Part shown: positions 33,097 through 40,890 of the stretch, piece after piece
How the letters are laid out: each line of letters begins with the position of its first letter
How positions within the stretch are numbered: the stretch's first letter is position 1
DNA from: an uncultured Eubacteriales bacterium
GTDB lineage: Bacteria > Bacillota > Clostridia > Oscillospirales > Oscillospiraceae
Reading direction: 5' to 3'
Length of the DNA stretch: 64,000 nt
NCBI GenBank assembly: GCA_900543625.1
Contig: UQSF01000012.1
Location: 4,181 to 68,180, forward strand
The notes under the pieces: generated by a model
Told to the model about the DNA's origin: nothing
What the model saw: the letters and a program-made list of their open reading frames with translations, nothing else
Database searches by the model: none
Translations under genes and position numbers: made by a program

Positions 33097-33174
33097 GATT
33101 AAGGAACTCCGCGCTCAAGCAGAACGTGTAGGAAACCAGTTACGCATCCATTACAATTAGGAAAGGTGTATTTC

Positions 33175-35100
33175 ATGAGTTACGATGCATTGTTTTCTCC
33201 CATCAAGCTCAGAGGGCTTGAGCTGAAAAACCGTGTGGTTCTGCCGGGTATGAACACCAAAATGGTCAAGGACAAGCATAACGTCGGCGAGGACCTGCCC
33301 GCCTACCACGCTGCGCGCGCGGCCGGCGGCTGCGGCCTGAACATTGTCGAGCTTGTCTCCATCTGCCCCGAGTGCCATGCCTACCTGTACCTCGGCCTTT
33401 ATAATGAGCACCACAGAGATGAGCTGCGCAAGGTCACCGACGCGATCCACGCTGCCGGCGGCAAGGCGGCCGTGCAGATCTGGCACGGCGGCTTCGTGCC
33501 CGAAGAGTTCTTCGACAAGACCAACAAGCTCGAGACGCCCGACACGCTGACCGTCGAGCGCATCCATGAGATCGTCAAGCAGTTCGGCTACTCCGCCAAG
33601 CTCGCCGTCGAAGCCGGCTTTGACGCACTCGAGTTCCACGGCGCGCACACTTACCTGCCGCACGAATTCATGAACCCCTCGCTCAACAAGCGCACCGATG
33701 AGTACGGCAACCAGAGCCTCGAGAACCGCTGCCGCTTCAACCTCGAAGTCATCCGCGAGATGCGCAAGAACATGCCGGAAGACATGCCGCTGCTCATGCG
33801 TCTGGACGCCATCGACGAGATGCTCCCGGCCGTGACCACGCAGGACGAGACCGTGCAGTTCATCAACTGGGCCGCCGAGGCCGGTGTCGACGCGATCGAC
33901 CTGTCCCGCGGCAACGCCCGCAGCCTTGCCACCGTGTACGAAGTGCCGCCCTACAACCTGGAGCCGGGCTTCAACATGGATAACATCGCCGCCATCAAGG
34001 CGCGCGTGAACATTCCGGTCATCGGCGTCGGCCGCATCGTCGACCCCGCGCTGGCCGATCAGCTCATCCGTGAGGGCAAGATCGACATGGTCGCCGTCGG
34101 CCGTGCGCAGCTCGCCGATCCCGAATGGTGCAACAAGTCCATGGAAGGCCGCGAGGCGGAGATCCGCCGCTGCATCGGCTGCACCGAGGGCTGCTACGAC
34201 AAGGTCATCGACCCGAAGGCCAAGCACATCACCTGCACCCGCAACCCGGCGCTCTGCCTCGAGTACAAGGGCCTCCCGAAGCCGGAGACGGCCAAGAACG
34301 TCATGGTCATCGGCGCCGGCATCGGCGGCCTGATGGCAGCCGAGTACCTCAAGGCCCGCGGCCACAACCCGACCGTCTATGAAGCCACCGACGCCCCGGG
34401 CGGCTACTTCGTGCTCGCCGGCAAGGCCCCGAAGAAGCAGGCCTTCACCGACGCCGTCATGTGGGACGCCGAGGAGTGCAAGCGCATGGGCATCGAGATC
34501 AAGACCGGTGTCACCGTGACGCCCGAGCTCATCAAGGAAGTCAAGCCCGACCACGTGATCGTCGCCACCGGCGCACACTTCGTCAAGCCGAACATCCCCG
34601 GTCTGGATACCGCGGCGGACGTGTTCGTTGCTGAGGACGTGCTGGCCGGCAAGGCCATGCCGCACGGCGAGACCATTATCCTCGGCGGCGGCGGTGTCGG
34701 CTGCGAGACCGCGCAGTTCCTCATCGAGCACGGCGTGACCGATGTGCGCGTCATGGACACCAAGCGTGTCGGCAACAAGATGGGCATGCTGCGCACGATG
34801 TTCCTCGACATCGAGTACCCCGGCGAGACCATCAAGAAGAGCCGCGGCTCTAAGGTCACCGCCGTCGGCGACCACGAGATCACCTATGCGTTCACGAACA
34901 AGGCCAAGAAGACCGTCGAGAAGACCCGCCACTTTGACTCTCTCGTCATCGCTACCGGCATGCACTCCCGCCCGACGCAGGATCTGACTGACGCGTGCAG
35001 CGAGCTTGGCATCCCCTGCGATGTCATCGGCAGCGCCAGAAAGGCCGACATGGGCATCGAGGCCACGGCAGAGGCTTACGCCGCCGCCATGAAGGTCTGA
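33175..35100 (+). CDS. baiCD: 3-oxo-delta4-cholenoyl-CoA oxidoreductase BaiCD
   Basis: A 641-residue flavoprotein of the same family as BaiH, from MSYDALFSPIKLRGLELKNR with AGGAAAGG upstream. It has the FMN barrel (1-320), the iron-sulfur cysteines C333, C336, C340 and C354 in RRCIGCTEGC...HITCTRNP, and the FAD motif GAGIGG (380-385). LPGMNTKM, LETPDTLTVERIHEIV, DLSRGNA-S-ATVYEVPP and RNPALCLEYKGLPK match BaiCD of C. scindens closely. BaiCD introduces the C4-C5 double bond before dehydration and reduces it afterwards. It is first in the plus-strand bai transcript. Codons are very strongly biased to C/G endings, as in highly expressed genes. Confidence 0.95.
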   Translation: MSYDALFSPIKLRGLELKNRVVLPGMNTKMVKDKHNVGEDLPAYHAARAAGGCGLNIVELVSICPECHAYLYLGLYNEHHRDELRKVTDAIHAAGGKAAVQIWHGGFVPEEFFDKTNKLETPDTLTVERIHEIVKQFGYSAKLAVEAGFDALEFHGAHTYLPHEFMNPSLNKRTDEYGNQSLENRCRFNLEVIREMRKNMPEDMPLLMRLDAIDEMLPAVTTQDETVQFINWAAEAGVDAIDLSRGNARSLATVYEVPPYNLEPGFNMDNIAAIKARVNIPVIGVGRIVDPALADQLIREGKIDMVAVGRAQLADPEWCNKSMEGREAEIRRCIGCTEGCYDKVIDPKAKHITCTRNPALCLEYKGLPKPETAKNVMVIGAGIGGLMAAEYLKARGHNPTVYEATDAPGGYFVLAGKAPKKQAFTDAVMWDAEECKRMGIEIKTGVTVTPELIKEVKPDHVIVATGAHFVKPNIPGLDTAADVFVAEDVLAGKAMPHGETIILGGGGVGCETAQFLIEHGVTDVRVMDTKRVGNKMGMLRTMFLDIEYPGETIKKSRGSKVTAVGDHEITYAFTNKAKKTVEKTRHFDSLVIATGMHSRPTQDLTDACSELGIPCDVIGSARKADMGIEATAEAYAAAMKV

Positions 35101-35143
35101 TCGCAAACGTCAAACACAGATAACAAGTCAGGAGGTTATCATT

Positions 35144-35677
35144 ATGACAGTTGAAGAACGTCTGGAAGCACTCGAGAAAGAAGTGCAGCGTCTCAAGGAC
35201 GTGCAGGCCATCAAGGAGCTCAAGAGCAAGTATTTCCGTGCGCTCGACACCAAGAACTGGGATGAGCTGGAGACGACCATGACCCCGAATATCTCCACCG
35301 CCTACTCCAACGGCAAGCTCGTCTTCCACGGCCCGAAGGAGATCACCAACTACTTCAAGGAGTCCATGCCCGACACCGAGATCACCCTGCATCAGGGTCA
35401 CAACCCGGTCATCTGGTTTGAGAGCGACACGGTCGCCTACGGCAAGTGGTACCTGCAGGACAACCTGATCTTCGCCGAGGGCAACCCCTACTGCGGCACG
35501 CAGATCCAGGGCTCTGCCATCTACACCGACAAGTATGTCAAGGTCGACGGCGAGTGGCTGATCGAGGACACCGGCTACCTGCGCGTGTATGAGGAATCCT
35601 TCCAGCGAGACAAAACGCACCGCATCCGGATCAATATGTTCCGCCCGAAGAAAAAGAAAGTCATCAAGAAGAAATAA
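35144..35677 (+). CDS. baiE: Bile acid 7alpha-dehydratase BaiE
   Basis: A 177-residue NTF2/SnoaL-fold enzyme that removes water across C6-C7, the step specific for 7alpha-dehydroxylation. The residues known in C. scindens BaiE are all kept: Tyr30 and Asp35 in KYFRALD, His83 in LHQGH, Asp106 in LQDN and Arg147 (shifted by one) in GYLRVYEE. The opening TVEERLEALEKE and SYNGKLVF-like segment (AYSNGKLVFHGPKE) also match. AGGAGG is eight bases before the ATG. The C-terminal tail RPKKKKVIKKK is an unusual basic extension. It follows baiCD by 43 bases. Confidence 0.96.
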   Translation: MTVEERLEALEKEVQRLKDVQAIKELKSKYFRALDTKNWDELETTMTPNISTAYSNGKLVFHGPKEITNYFKESMPDTEITLHQGHNPVIWFESDTVAYGKWYLQDNLIFAEGNPYCGTQIQGSAIYTDKYVKVDGEWLIEDTGYLRVYEESFQRDKTHRIRINMFRPKKKKVIKKK

Positions 35678-35690
35678 ATAACCCGCTTGA

Positions 35691-35727
35691 TTCAAGCCGT
35701 CGTACACCCGATGTATGGCGGCTTGAA
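35691..35727. other. Hairpin after baiE
   Basis: TTCAAGCCG and CGGCTTGAA pair, extended by GTAC/GTAT. No T-run follows, so it may only partly stop transcription before the ATP-grasp gene. Confidence 0.55.
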
Positions 35728-35760
35728 CCAAAATGGCCGAAAAATCCCTGCGAACGGAGC

Positions 35761-36837
35761 GTGATCCCCGTGCTGAAAAAACTGCGGCGCAAAGTCTACC
35801 GAAAGATCCGTTTTCAGACCTGGTACCGCAAGGCATACTACTACCACCGCAAGCGGCGGGATCTGGACAAGACCATCGCCCAGTACCGCGGCGTGGATGT
35901 ACTGAGCGACAAAAAGCGCCTGTACCGTCTGCGGCGCGACATGATCCGGAGCCTGTTTCGCTATGGCTCTTACTATAATGAATACTTCCTCTTCGGCTAT
36001 GAGGGAAAGGATGCCGCCTACCGGGACGGGTTCATCACGGAAGGCATCCGCATGAGCTACTACCCGCGCATGAACGATCCGAAAAACACGAACATGCTCG
36101 AAAACAAGTACCTCACGTACCAGAAGTTCCGCGACTTTTACGGCCGCGATGTGCTGCGCATCAAAAAAGGCGCGCAGCCGACGCCCGCCGCCCTCGAGGC
36201 CCTGCGCGATTTTACGCAGGCGCACCCGCGCTACATCGTCAAGCCCGTCTACGCCGCCTTCGGCAAGGGCGTTCACACCGAGTCGATCGCGGACTACCCC
36301 TACCCCGAGGCCGCACACGCCGCCTACAGCGCGCACGGCGCGATCCTTGAGGAGATCATCGAGCAGGGGGAGGAGCTGGCGCGCATCCATCCGCAGTCGG
36401 TCAACACCCTGCGCATCCCGACGGTCGTTCTGGCAGACGGCAGCGTGCGGCTGTTTCATCCGACGCTGCGCGTCGGACGCGGCGACGGCATCATCGACAA
36501 CTTCAGCGCCGGCGGCATCAGCGCACTCATCGACCCCGAGACCGGGTGCATCTGCTCCGACGGCGCGGACAAAAAGAGCCGCCGCTACGCGGCCCATCCG
36601 GACACCGGCGTGCGCTTTAATGGCTACCGCCTCCCGGAATGGGACAAAGCCGTTGCCATGGTCACAACGGCGGCGCACATGGTGCCCGGAAATCACTATT
36701 GCGGCTGGGACCTTGCCTACAGCACACACGGCTGGTGCATGGTCGAGGCCAACTGCACCGCACAGATGGGCGGCATGCAGATCATCACACAGACCGGCAG
36801 GAAGGCGGAGCTGGAAGCGCTCATCGCGCAGATGTGA
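35761..36837 (+). CDS. ATP-grasp protein of the sugar-transfer-associated type, embedded in the bai operon
   Basis: A protein of about 358 residues, start GTG at 35761 or 35770 (GGAG fits the second better). After a basic N-terminus it has the ATP-grasp landmarks: YIVKPVYAAFGKGVHT for the nucleotide-binding Lys and glycine loop, ILEEIIEQ for the hinge, SVNTLRIPTVV, and C-terminal GWDLAY-x(4)-GWCMVEANC with the metal-binding Glu and Asn-like positions. These proteins form amide or ester bonds from carboxylates with ATP. It resembles the three ATP-grasp genes of the glycan operon downstream, not any known bai gene, although it lies between baiE and two more dehydratase-like genes. The substrate is unknown. 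Confidence 0.82.
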   Translation: MIPVLKKLRRKVYRKIRFQTWYRKAYYYHRKRRDLDKTIAQYRGVDVLSDKKRLYRLRRDMIRSLFRYGSYYNEYFLFGYEGKDAAYRDGFITEGIRMSYYPRMNDPKNTNMLENKYLTYQKFRDFYGRDVLRIKKGAQPTPAALEALRDFTQAHPRYIVKPVYAAFGKGVHTESIADYPYPEAAHAAYSAHGAILEEIIEQGEELARIHPQSVNTLRIPTVVLADGSVRLFHPTLRVGRGDGIIDNFSAGGISALIDPETGCICSDGADKKSRRYAAHPDTGVRFNGYRLPEWDKAVAMVTTAAHMVPGNHYCGWDLAYSTHGWCMVEANCTAQMGGMQIITQTGRKAELEALIAQM

Positions 36838-36902
36838 CACCGCTGCCGTAACGTAAAAGAAGCAAAGGAAACCAACACGACAACACCGAAAGGAGAATAA
36901 CC

Positions 36903-37397
36903 ATGACTGAACTTGAAAAACTCGTAGAAAAAGACGCAATCCGTGACCAGTACTACGTTTACGCCCGCGCGCTCGACCGCATCGACAACCCGCTCGGCAA
37001 GACCGTGTTCGCCGAAGATGCGCAGGTCGACTACGGCCCGACCTACAAGGGCACCGGCTACGGCTTCATCGACATGATGCTCAAGATGCACCGCAAGATG
37101 GTCTCCACGCACCACGTCATGACCAACATCCTCATCAAGCTCAACGAGGACGGCACCAAGGCCGCCGCCGAGGCTTATATGTACGCCGCCTGCAAGTACC
37201 GCAACGGCATGGTCGTCGTGGCACGCTGCCGCGACATCGACCTCTGGGAGAAGCGCGACGGCAAGTGGCTCGTCGTCAAGCGCACCGTCGCCGGCGACAA
37301 CACCATGATCCTGCACCCCGACTTCGCGCCCGACTACAACAACGGCCGCGACAAGGTCAAGGATCCGTCCTACGACTACTTCGAAACCATCGAGTAA
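36903..37397 (+). CDS. SnoaL/NTF2-fold dehydratase-like protein, bai-associated
   Basis: A 164-residue NTF2-fold protein with AAAGGAG before the ATG. It keeps Tyr20 and Asp25 in YARALD, spaced as Tyr30/Asp35 of BaiE, a histidine at 70/71 in STHHVMTN at the place of His83, and Arg127 in VKRTVAGD. The BaiE Asp106 position has no counterpart (AYMYAAC). It could dehydrate or isomerise a related steroid or act on a different stereoisomer. It may correspond to the BaiI-like proteins of other bai clusters, but this cannot be settled without alignment. It is co-directional with and eight bases from the next dehydratase-like gene. Confidence 0.8.
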   Translation: MTELEKLVEKDAIRDQYYVYARALDRIDNPLGKTVFAEDAQVDYGPTYKGTGYGFIDMMLKMHRKMVSTHHVMTNILIKLNEDGTKAAAEAYMYAACKYRNGMVVVARCRDIDLWEKRDGKWLVVKRTVAGDNTMILHPDFAPDYNNGRDKVKDPSYDYFETIE

Positions 37398-37404
37398 TTC
37401 GCCC

Positions 37405-37959
37405 GTGGCAACGAGAAACATCCCATTCCCCGACAAAGTCCGGGATATGGTGCTCGACGTCATCACGCACGTCCGCCGACAGGAATACACACCCGAGCAG
37501 CTGTGCCAGCTGCAGAAGATCATCGAGTGCAAGTATTTCTACTGGTGGTGCATGGACATGAAAAAAGAGGAGTATATGATGGAGTTGTTCACCGACGACT
37601 TCCGCTACTACCTCAACGGCCATCTCACCGTCAAGGACAAGCTCCTGCAGGCGCGCAACGCCAAGTGGTGCAACAAGGATATGCAGACGATGCATATGGG
37701 GCACCAGCCGATGATCTGGCTGATCGACGAAAACCATGCACGCGGGGTCTTCCAATACGAGGACCATATGTGCTATTATGATGACTGTGAAGTGCTGCAG
37801 AGCTGGATGGTCTACTGCGACGACTTCGTCAAGGGCGAGGACGGCGCGTGGCGCATTCAGAAGCTGCGCATGGCCTACCGCGAGATGGACGGCAATTTCC
37901 GCACCACGATGGTGCCCAAGGACTGGGTGCCGGACGCGTGGGACACGCCGGACTACTAA
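37405..37959 (+). CDS. BaiE-like NTF2-fold dehydratase with the full catalytic set
   Basis: A 184-residue NTF2-fold protein starting with GTG just after the previous stop. All five BaiE positions have counterparts: Tyr46 and Asp51 in YWWCMD, His97 in MHMGHQP (BaiE: LHQGHNP), Asp120 in QYEDH and Arg155 in KLRMAYRE. Overall identity to BaiE looks low, so the enzyme is likely to be a dehydratase for another bile acid, for example the 7beta-epimer as proposed for BaiI, or a different steroid. It is the last gene before a strong terminator, and closes the baiCD transcript. No clear ribosome site is seen; coupling to the upstream gene is likely. Confidence 0.82.
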   Translation: MATRNIPFPDKVRDMVLDVITHVRRQEYTPEQLCQLQKIIECKYFYWWCMDMKKEEYMMELFTDDFRYYLNGHLTVKDKLLQARNAKWCNKDMQTMHMGHQPMIWLIDENHARGVFQYEDHMCYYDDCEVLQSWMVYCDDFVKGEDGAWRIQKLRMAYREMDGNFRTTMVPKDWVPDAWDTPDY

Positions 37960-37971
37960 ACGATCCTATCC

Positions 37972-38001
37972 GGAGAAGCCGCACATTTTGTGTGGCTTCT
38001 C
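37972..38001 (+). terminator. Terminator of the baiCD-baiE transcript
   Basis: GGAGAAGCCGCACA and TGTGTGGCTTCTCC pair with one mismatch around TTT. It lies 13 bases after the last dehydratase-like gene. The T-run is replaced by CCCCC, so efficiency is uncertain. Confidence 0.7.
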
Positions 38002-38101
38002 CCCCGTGCCTTTATCCCCTCCTCATTTTCTCAAAGGTATTCGCGGCGAATGCCCTTGAAAAGCTGAGGAAGCTCCAAATCTGACGCAGGAGAATGCATA
38101 T

Positions 38102-39157
38102 ATGGAACAAAAACGGACGCTGAGCAAATGGCTCTCCGCGCGCAGGTATATCCGCGAATTTGCCGCGAATTATGCCGAGCGCTACGCAGAGGACCCCGCC
38201 GAGATCGAGCGGGACATCATCGCTGCGAAAAAGCAAAACCACATCTCTCTCAACGAGTATGAATGGGTCGGCTATCATGAGCGCACGGAGGCGCAAAAGC
38301 GCACCATGTCCACACTGTGGACGCGCGCGGAATTCCGCAAGACCTATACCGACCGCCGCTACATTGCCATCCTCATGAACAAATACATCTTCTCCAAGGT
38401 GTTTGCCGATTTTTACGGCCGCCGCTGCGTGCAGGCGTCCGACGTGGACGCGGCGCTGCTCGAAAGCCTCGCCGGTGACTGCGGCAAGGTCGTCTATAAG
38501 CCCAACTGCAAGGGTCAGGGCACGGGCGTGCGCATACTCGGCGCGGCGACGGAGCAGGCGCGCGCGGAAACCCTCGCCTACCTGCGCGCAAATCCCGGCG
38601 GCATCGTGGAAGAATACATTCAGCAGCACCCGACGCTCGCGCAGCTCAACCCCGGCGCCGTGAGCATCGTGCGCTTTTACACCGTGACCGCGCCGTCCGG
38701 AACGTATCTGTTCGCCCCGGTGCTCACGGCCGCCATCGAAAAGGACATCTCCAACGGCTGTCAGGACGCGCTGACCGCCATGATCGACATCCGCACCGGC
38801 GTCGTGATCACCGACGCCGTGGATCAGAACAACTGCATCGACTATCATGCGCACCCGGTCACGGGCGTGGCCTTCCCCGGTCTGCAGCTCCCGTTCTGGG
38901 ATGAGACCATCGACATGATGCGCCGCGCCGTGCCGCTGGCCAGCAAGATCTCCAACATCGGCTGGGATGTGACCATGACCGCAGACGGCCCGCTCATCAT
39001 CGAGGCCAACACCATCCCCGGCTTCAACACCGCGCAGTACCGCGGCTATGCCTGGGTCACGGACGGCTACGGCTATCAGCCGCTGTTCGACGAGCTTAAT
39101 GGCAAGCCGTTTGTGCCGAACGACCACTACGCGCGCGTACTGCTCAAGCTTGACTGA
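38102..39157 (+). CDS. ATP-grasp protein (sugar-transfer-associated type)
   Basis: A 351-residue protein with GCAGGAGAAT before the ATG. The N-terminus is basic and helical. Then come VVYKPNCKGQGTGVR (nucleotide-binding Lys and Gly loop), GGIVEEYIQQHP (hinge), SIVRFYTVT, and GWDVTMTADGPLIIEANTIPGF (metal ligands Glu and Asn). These are landmarks of the ATP-grasp family found beside glycosyltransferases and thought to attach carboxylic or amino-acid groups to glycans or carriers. It begins the long plus-strand glycan operon that ends at 49044. A target cannot be named. Confidence 0.82.
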   Translation: MEQKRTLSKWLSARRYIREFAANYAERYAEDPAEIERDIIAAKKQNHISLNEYEWVGYHERTEAQKRTMSTLWTRAEFRKTYTDRRYIAILMNKYIFSKVFADFYGRRCVQASDVDAALLESLAGDCGKVVYKPNCKGQGTGVRILGAATEQARAETLAYLRANPGGIVEEYIQQHPTLAQLNPGAVSIVRFYTVTAPSGTYLFAPVLTAAIEKDISNGCQDALTAMIDIRTGVVITDAVDQNNCIDYHAHPVTGVAFPGLQLPFWDETIDMMRRAVPLASKISNIGWDVTMTADGPLIIEANTIPGFNTAQYRGYAWVTDGYGYQPLFDELNGKPFVPNDHYARVLLKLD

Positions 39158-39180
39158 ATCTGCACCACGGAGGTACCGGC

Positions 39181-39285
39181 ATGGAACTCGTTCTCTCGAT
39201 CTCCTTCGGCGTCTGGATCGTCATCACCGCATTTGTCTACCGAGCCGTGACCGGCTCTGAGCGCGGGGGCGGACAGAAGAAATGA
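39181..39285 (+). CDS. Small membrane protein, 34 residues, partner of the SSS symporter
   Basis: An ATG at 39181 with an excellent CGGAGGT opens a 34-residue frame: one hydrophobic helix (LVLSISFGVWIVITAFVYRA) followed by a charged tail with GGGQKK. Its TGA overlaps the ATG of the symporter gene (ATGA), so translation is coupled. Several sodium:solute symporters are encoded with one tiny membrane partner, and this looks like such a pair. It is too short for routine gene calling. Confidence 0.75.
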   Translation: MELVLSISFGVWIVITAFVYRAVTGSERGGGQKK

Positions 39286-40871
39286 ATCTGTATTTCCTGG
39301 GTATCCTTGCCGCGCTCGTCGTGTTTTTTGCCGTCGGCATCGCCGCCGGGCGCATGGTCAAGGATACGAACGACTACTACGTCTCCGGGCGCAACGCGCC
39401 GACGCTGCTGATCGTCGGGTCTCTGATCGCGTCGTTTCTCTCGACGGGCGCGTTTCTCGGCGACACAGGCGAGGTCTACTCCGGCTTTTTCATCGGCATC
39501 GTGACCGTCGGCGTCATTCAGGCGACCGGCTACATCTACGGCGCGGGCTTCTTCGGGCGGTACATCCGCCGGAGCGAGGTGACGACGCTGCCGGAGTATT
39601 TCGGCCGCCGCTTCTGCTCTGCGCGCCTGCGCAGGCTCTCGGCCGTGATCCTGCTCGTCTCCGTGAGCGCGTATCTGCTCAGCGCCATTCAGGGCGTGGC
39701 CACGCTCATGAGCAGCATCACGGGCTATGACTACAGGCTCTGCGCCGTGATCGTGTGGCTGGCGTTCACCGCCTTCACGATCTACTCCGGCTCGCCGGGC
39801 GTGCTGCTGACGGACACGATCATGTTCCTCGTCTTTCTTGCGGCGGCGCTCGTGGCCGTCCCGTTTCTCATCCGTGCGGGCGGCGGCTGGTTCGCCGGCA
39901 TCGAGGCGCTCGCCAACAGCGACACCATGCCCGGCATCCTCTCCTGGGCCGGAAATCCGGACTACCTCTATTCAGACGGCGTGAGCAACACCGTCTGGGC
40001 GGTGACCTACGGCATCGTCTGGGCGCTCGTCGTGGCCATCAGCCCGTGGCAGACCAGTCGCTACCTCATGGCCAAGGACGAGCACGTTGTGCTGCGCTCG
40101 TCCGTCTGGTCGTCCATGGGCGTCATGGTCGTGACGATCGCGCTGTATTTCGCGGCCGCGTTCGTGCGCAACATCAACGATACGCTCCCCGGGAGCGAGG
40201 CCATGATCTGGGCGGCCACACACGTGCTGCCGCCGGTCATCGGTATGCTGCTGCTCATCGGCATCAGCGCCGCCGGCATCTCGTCGGCATCGACGTTTCT
40301 GTCGCTGATCGGCTTTTCCGTCGTCAACGACATTCTGCCCGAGGCCGAAAACGACCGCAAAAAGCTCGCCCGCTCCCGCTGGGCGATGCTGGCGGTCAGC
40401 CTCGTCGTGCTCGCGCTCGCCTACCTCAATCCGCCGCAGATCTTCCTCATCATGTACTTCGGCGGCACCGTCATCGCAGGCGCCTGGAGTCTGGTCGCGT
40501 TCGGCAGCGTGTGGAGCCGCCGCCTGAGCCGCTGCGGCGCGTATCTCGGGATGCTGCTCGGCTTTCTCGGCTGCGTGGGCGCGAAGGCGATCTACGCCCT
40601 GCGCGGCATCACGCCGCCGGTCTGGGCGGACGCATTTTTCATCGGCATCGCCCTGAGCGTGCTCGGCGCGGTGCTCGGCTCGGCACTGCGGCCGGCGACA
40701 CAGGCAGAGCAGCTTGCGCGTGCGCGGCTCTTTGACGCGCCCACCGGCGCAAACGAAGCCGCCGCCTGCAGAGCCGACCGGCGGCTGTGGCGGGTATATC
40801 TCGTCTTCGGCATTTGTGTCGGCCTGTTTTTCCTGTTTTTCTATGCCATTCCCTACAGCCGTGCGCTGTGA
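39282..40871 (+). CDS. Sodium:solute symporter family protein
   Basis: A 529-residue protein with about 13 membrane helices of the SSS fold. Near residue 30 are DYYVSGRNAPT and the STGAFLGDTGEVYSGFF segment, then the sodium-site helix around YGIVWALVVAISPWQTSRYLMAKDE (shown in part) and GISAAGISSASTFLSLIG, typical of the family. The substrate is unknown: SSS members carry sugars, amino acids, carboxylates or choline-like compounds. Position after a terminator following the bai genes makes bile acid a possibility, but the known bacterial bile-acid sodium symporters belong to another fold (BASS). Confidence 0.88.
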   Translation: MNLYFLGILAALVVFFAVGIAAGRMVKDTNDYYVSGRNAPTLLIVGSLIASFLSTGAFLGDTGEVYSGFFIGIVTVGVIQATGYIYGAGFFGRYIRRSEVTTLPEYFGRRFCSARLRRLSAVILLVSVSAYLLSAIQGVATLMSSITGYDYRLCAVIVWLAFTAFTIYSGSPGVLLTDTIMFLVFLAAALVAVPFLIRAGGGWFAGIEALANSDTMPGILSWAGNPDYLYSDGVSNTVWAVTYGIVWALVVAISPWQTSRYLMAKDEHVVLRSSVWSSMGVMVVTIALYFAAAFVRNINDTLPGSEAMIWAATHVLPPVIGMLLLIGISAAGISSASTFLSLIGFSVVNDILPEAENDRKKLARSRWAMLAVSLVVLALAYLNPPQIFLIMYFGGTVIAGAWSLVAFGSVWSRRLSRCGAYLGMLLGFLGCVGAKAIYALRGITPPVWADAFFIGIALSVLGAVLGSALRPATQAEQLARARLFDAPTGANEAAACRADRRLWRVYLVFGICVGLFFLFFYAIPYSRAL

Positions 40872-40890
40872 TCCCCCGGAGGTGACCGCC

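Larger units (their letters stand above)
32553..33174. promoter_or_regulatory. Divergent control region between baiH and baiCD
   Basis: This 622-base gap has no credible gene. It carries the baiH promoter, the baiCD promoter, the baiCD leader palindrome and, between them, about 300 AT-rich bases. Those include two direct GCCGGAAAA copies (32816-32824 and 32827-32835) that might be regulator sites. The baiH leader has TCCGGAG and a distant CGGGACAC on its own strand, a weak echo of the palindrome in the other two leaders. Confidence 0.6.

Noticed and set aside
33157..35106. A 649-codon minus-strand frame opposite baiCD
   Set aside because: It is the antisense shadow of a high-expression gene with strong C/G third-base bias; no ribosome site or domain is seen.
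36903..37959. Reading the two extra NTF2-fold proteins as delta5-3-ketosteroid isomerases
   Set aside because: Same fold, but the residue pattern follows BaiE (Tyr, Asp, His, Asp, Arg) rather than the Tyr/Asp/Asp set of ketosteroid isomerase.
39282..40871. Calling the sodium symporter a bile-acid transporter
   Set aside because: It is of the SSS fold, whereas known bacterial sodium bile-acid symporters are BASS proteins; location alone is not enough.
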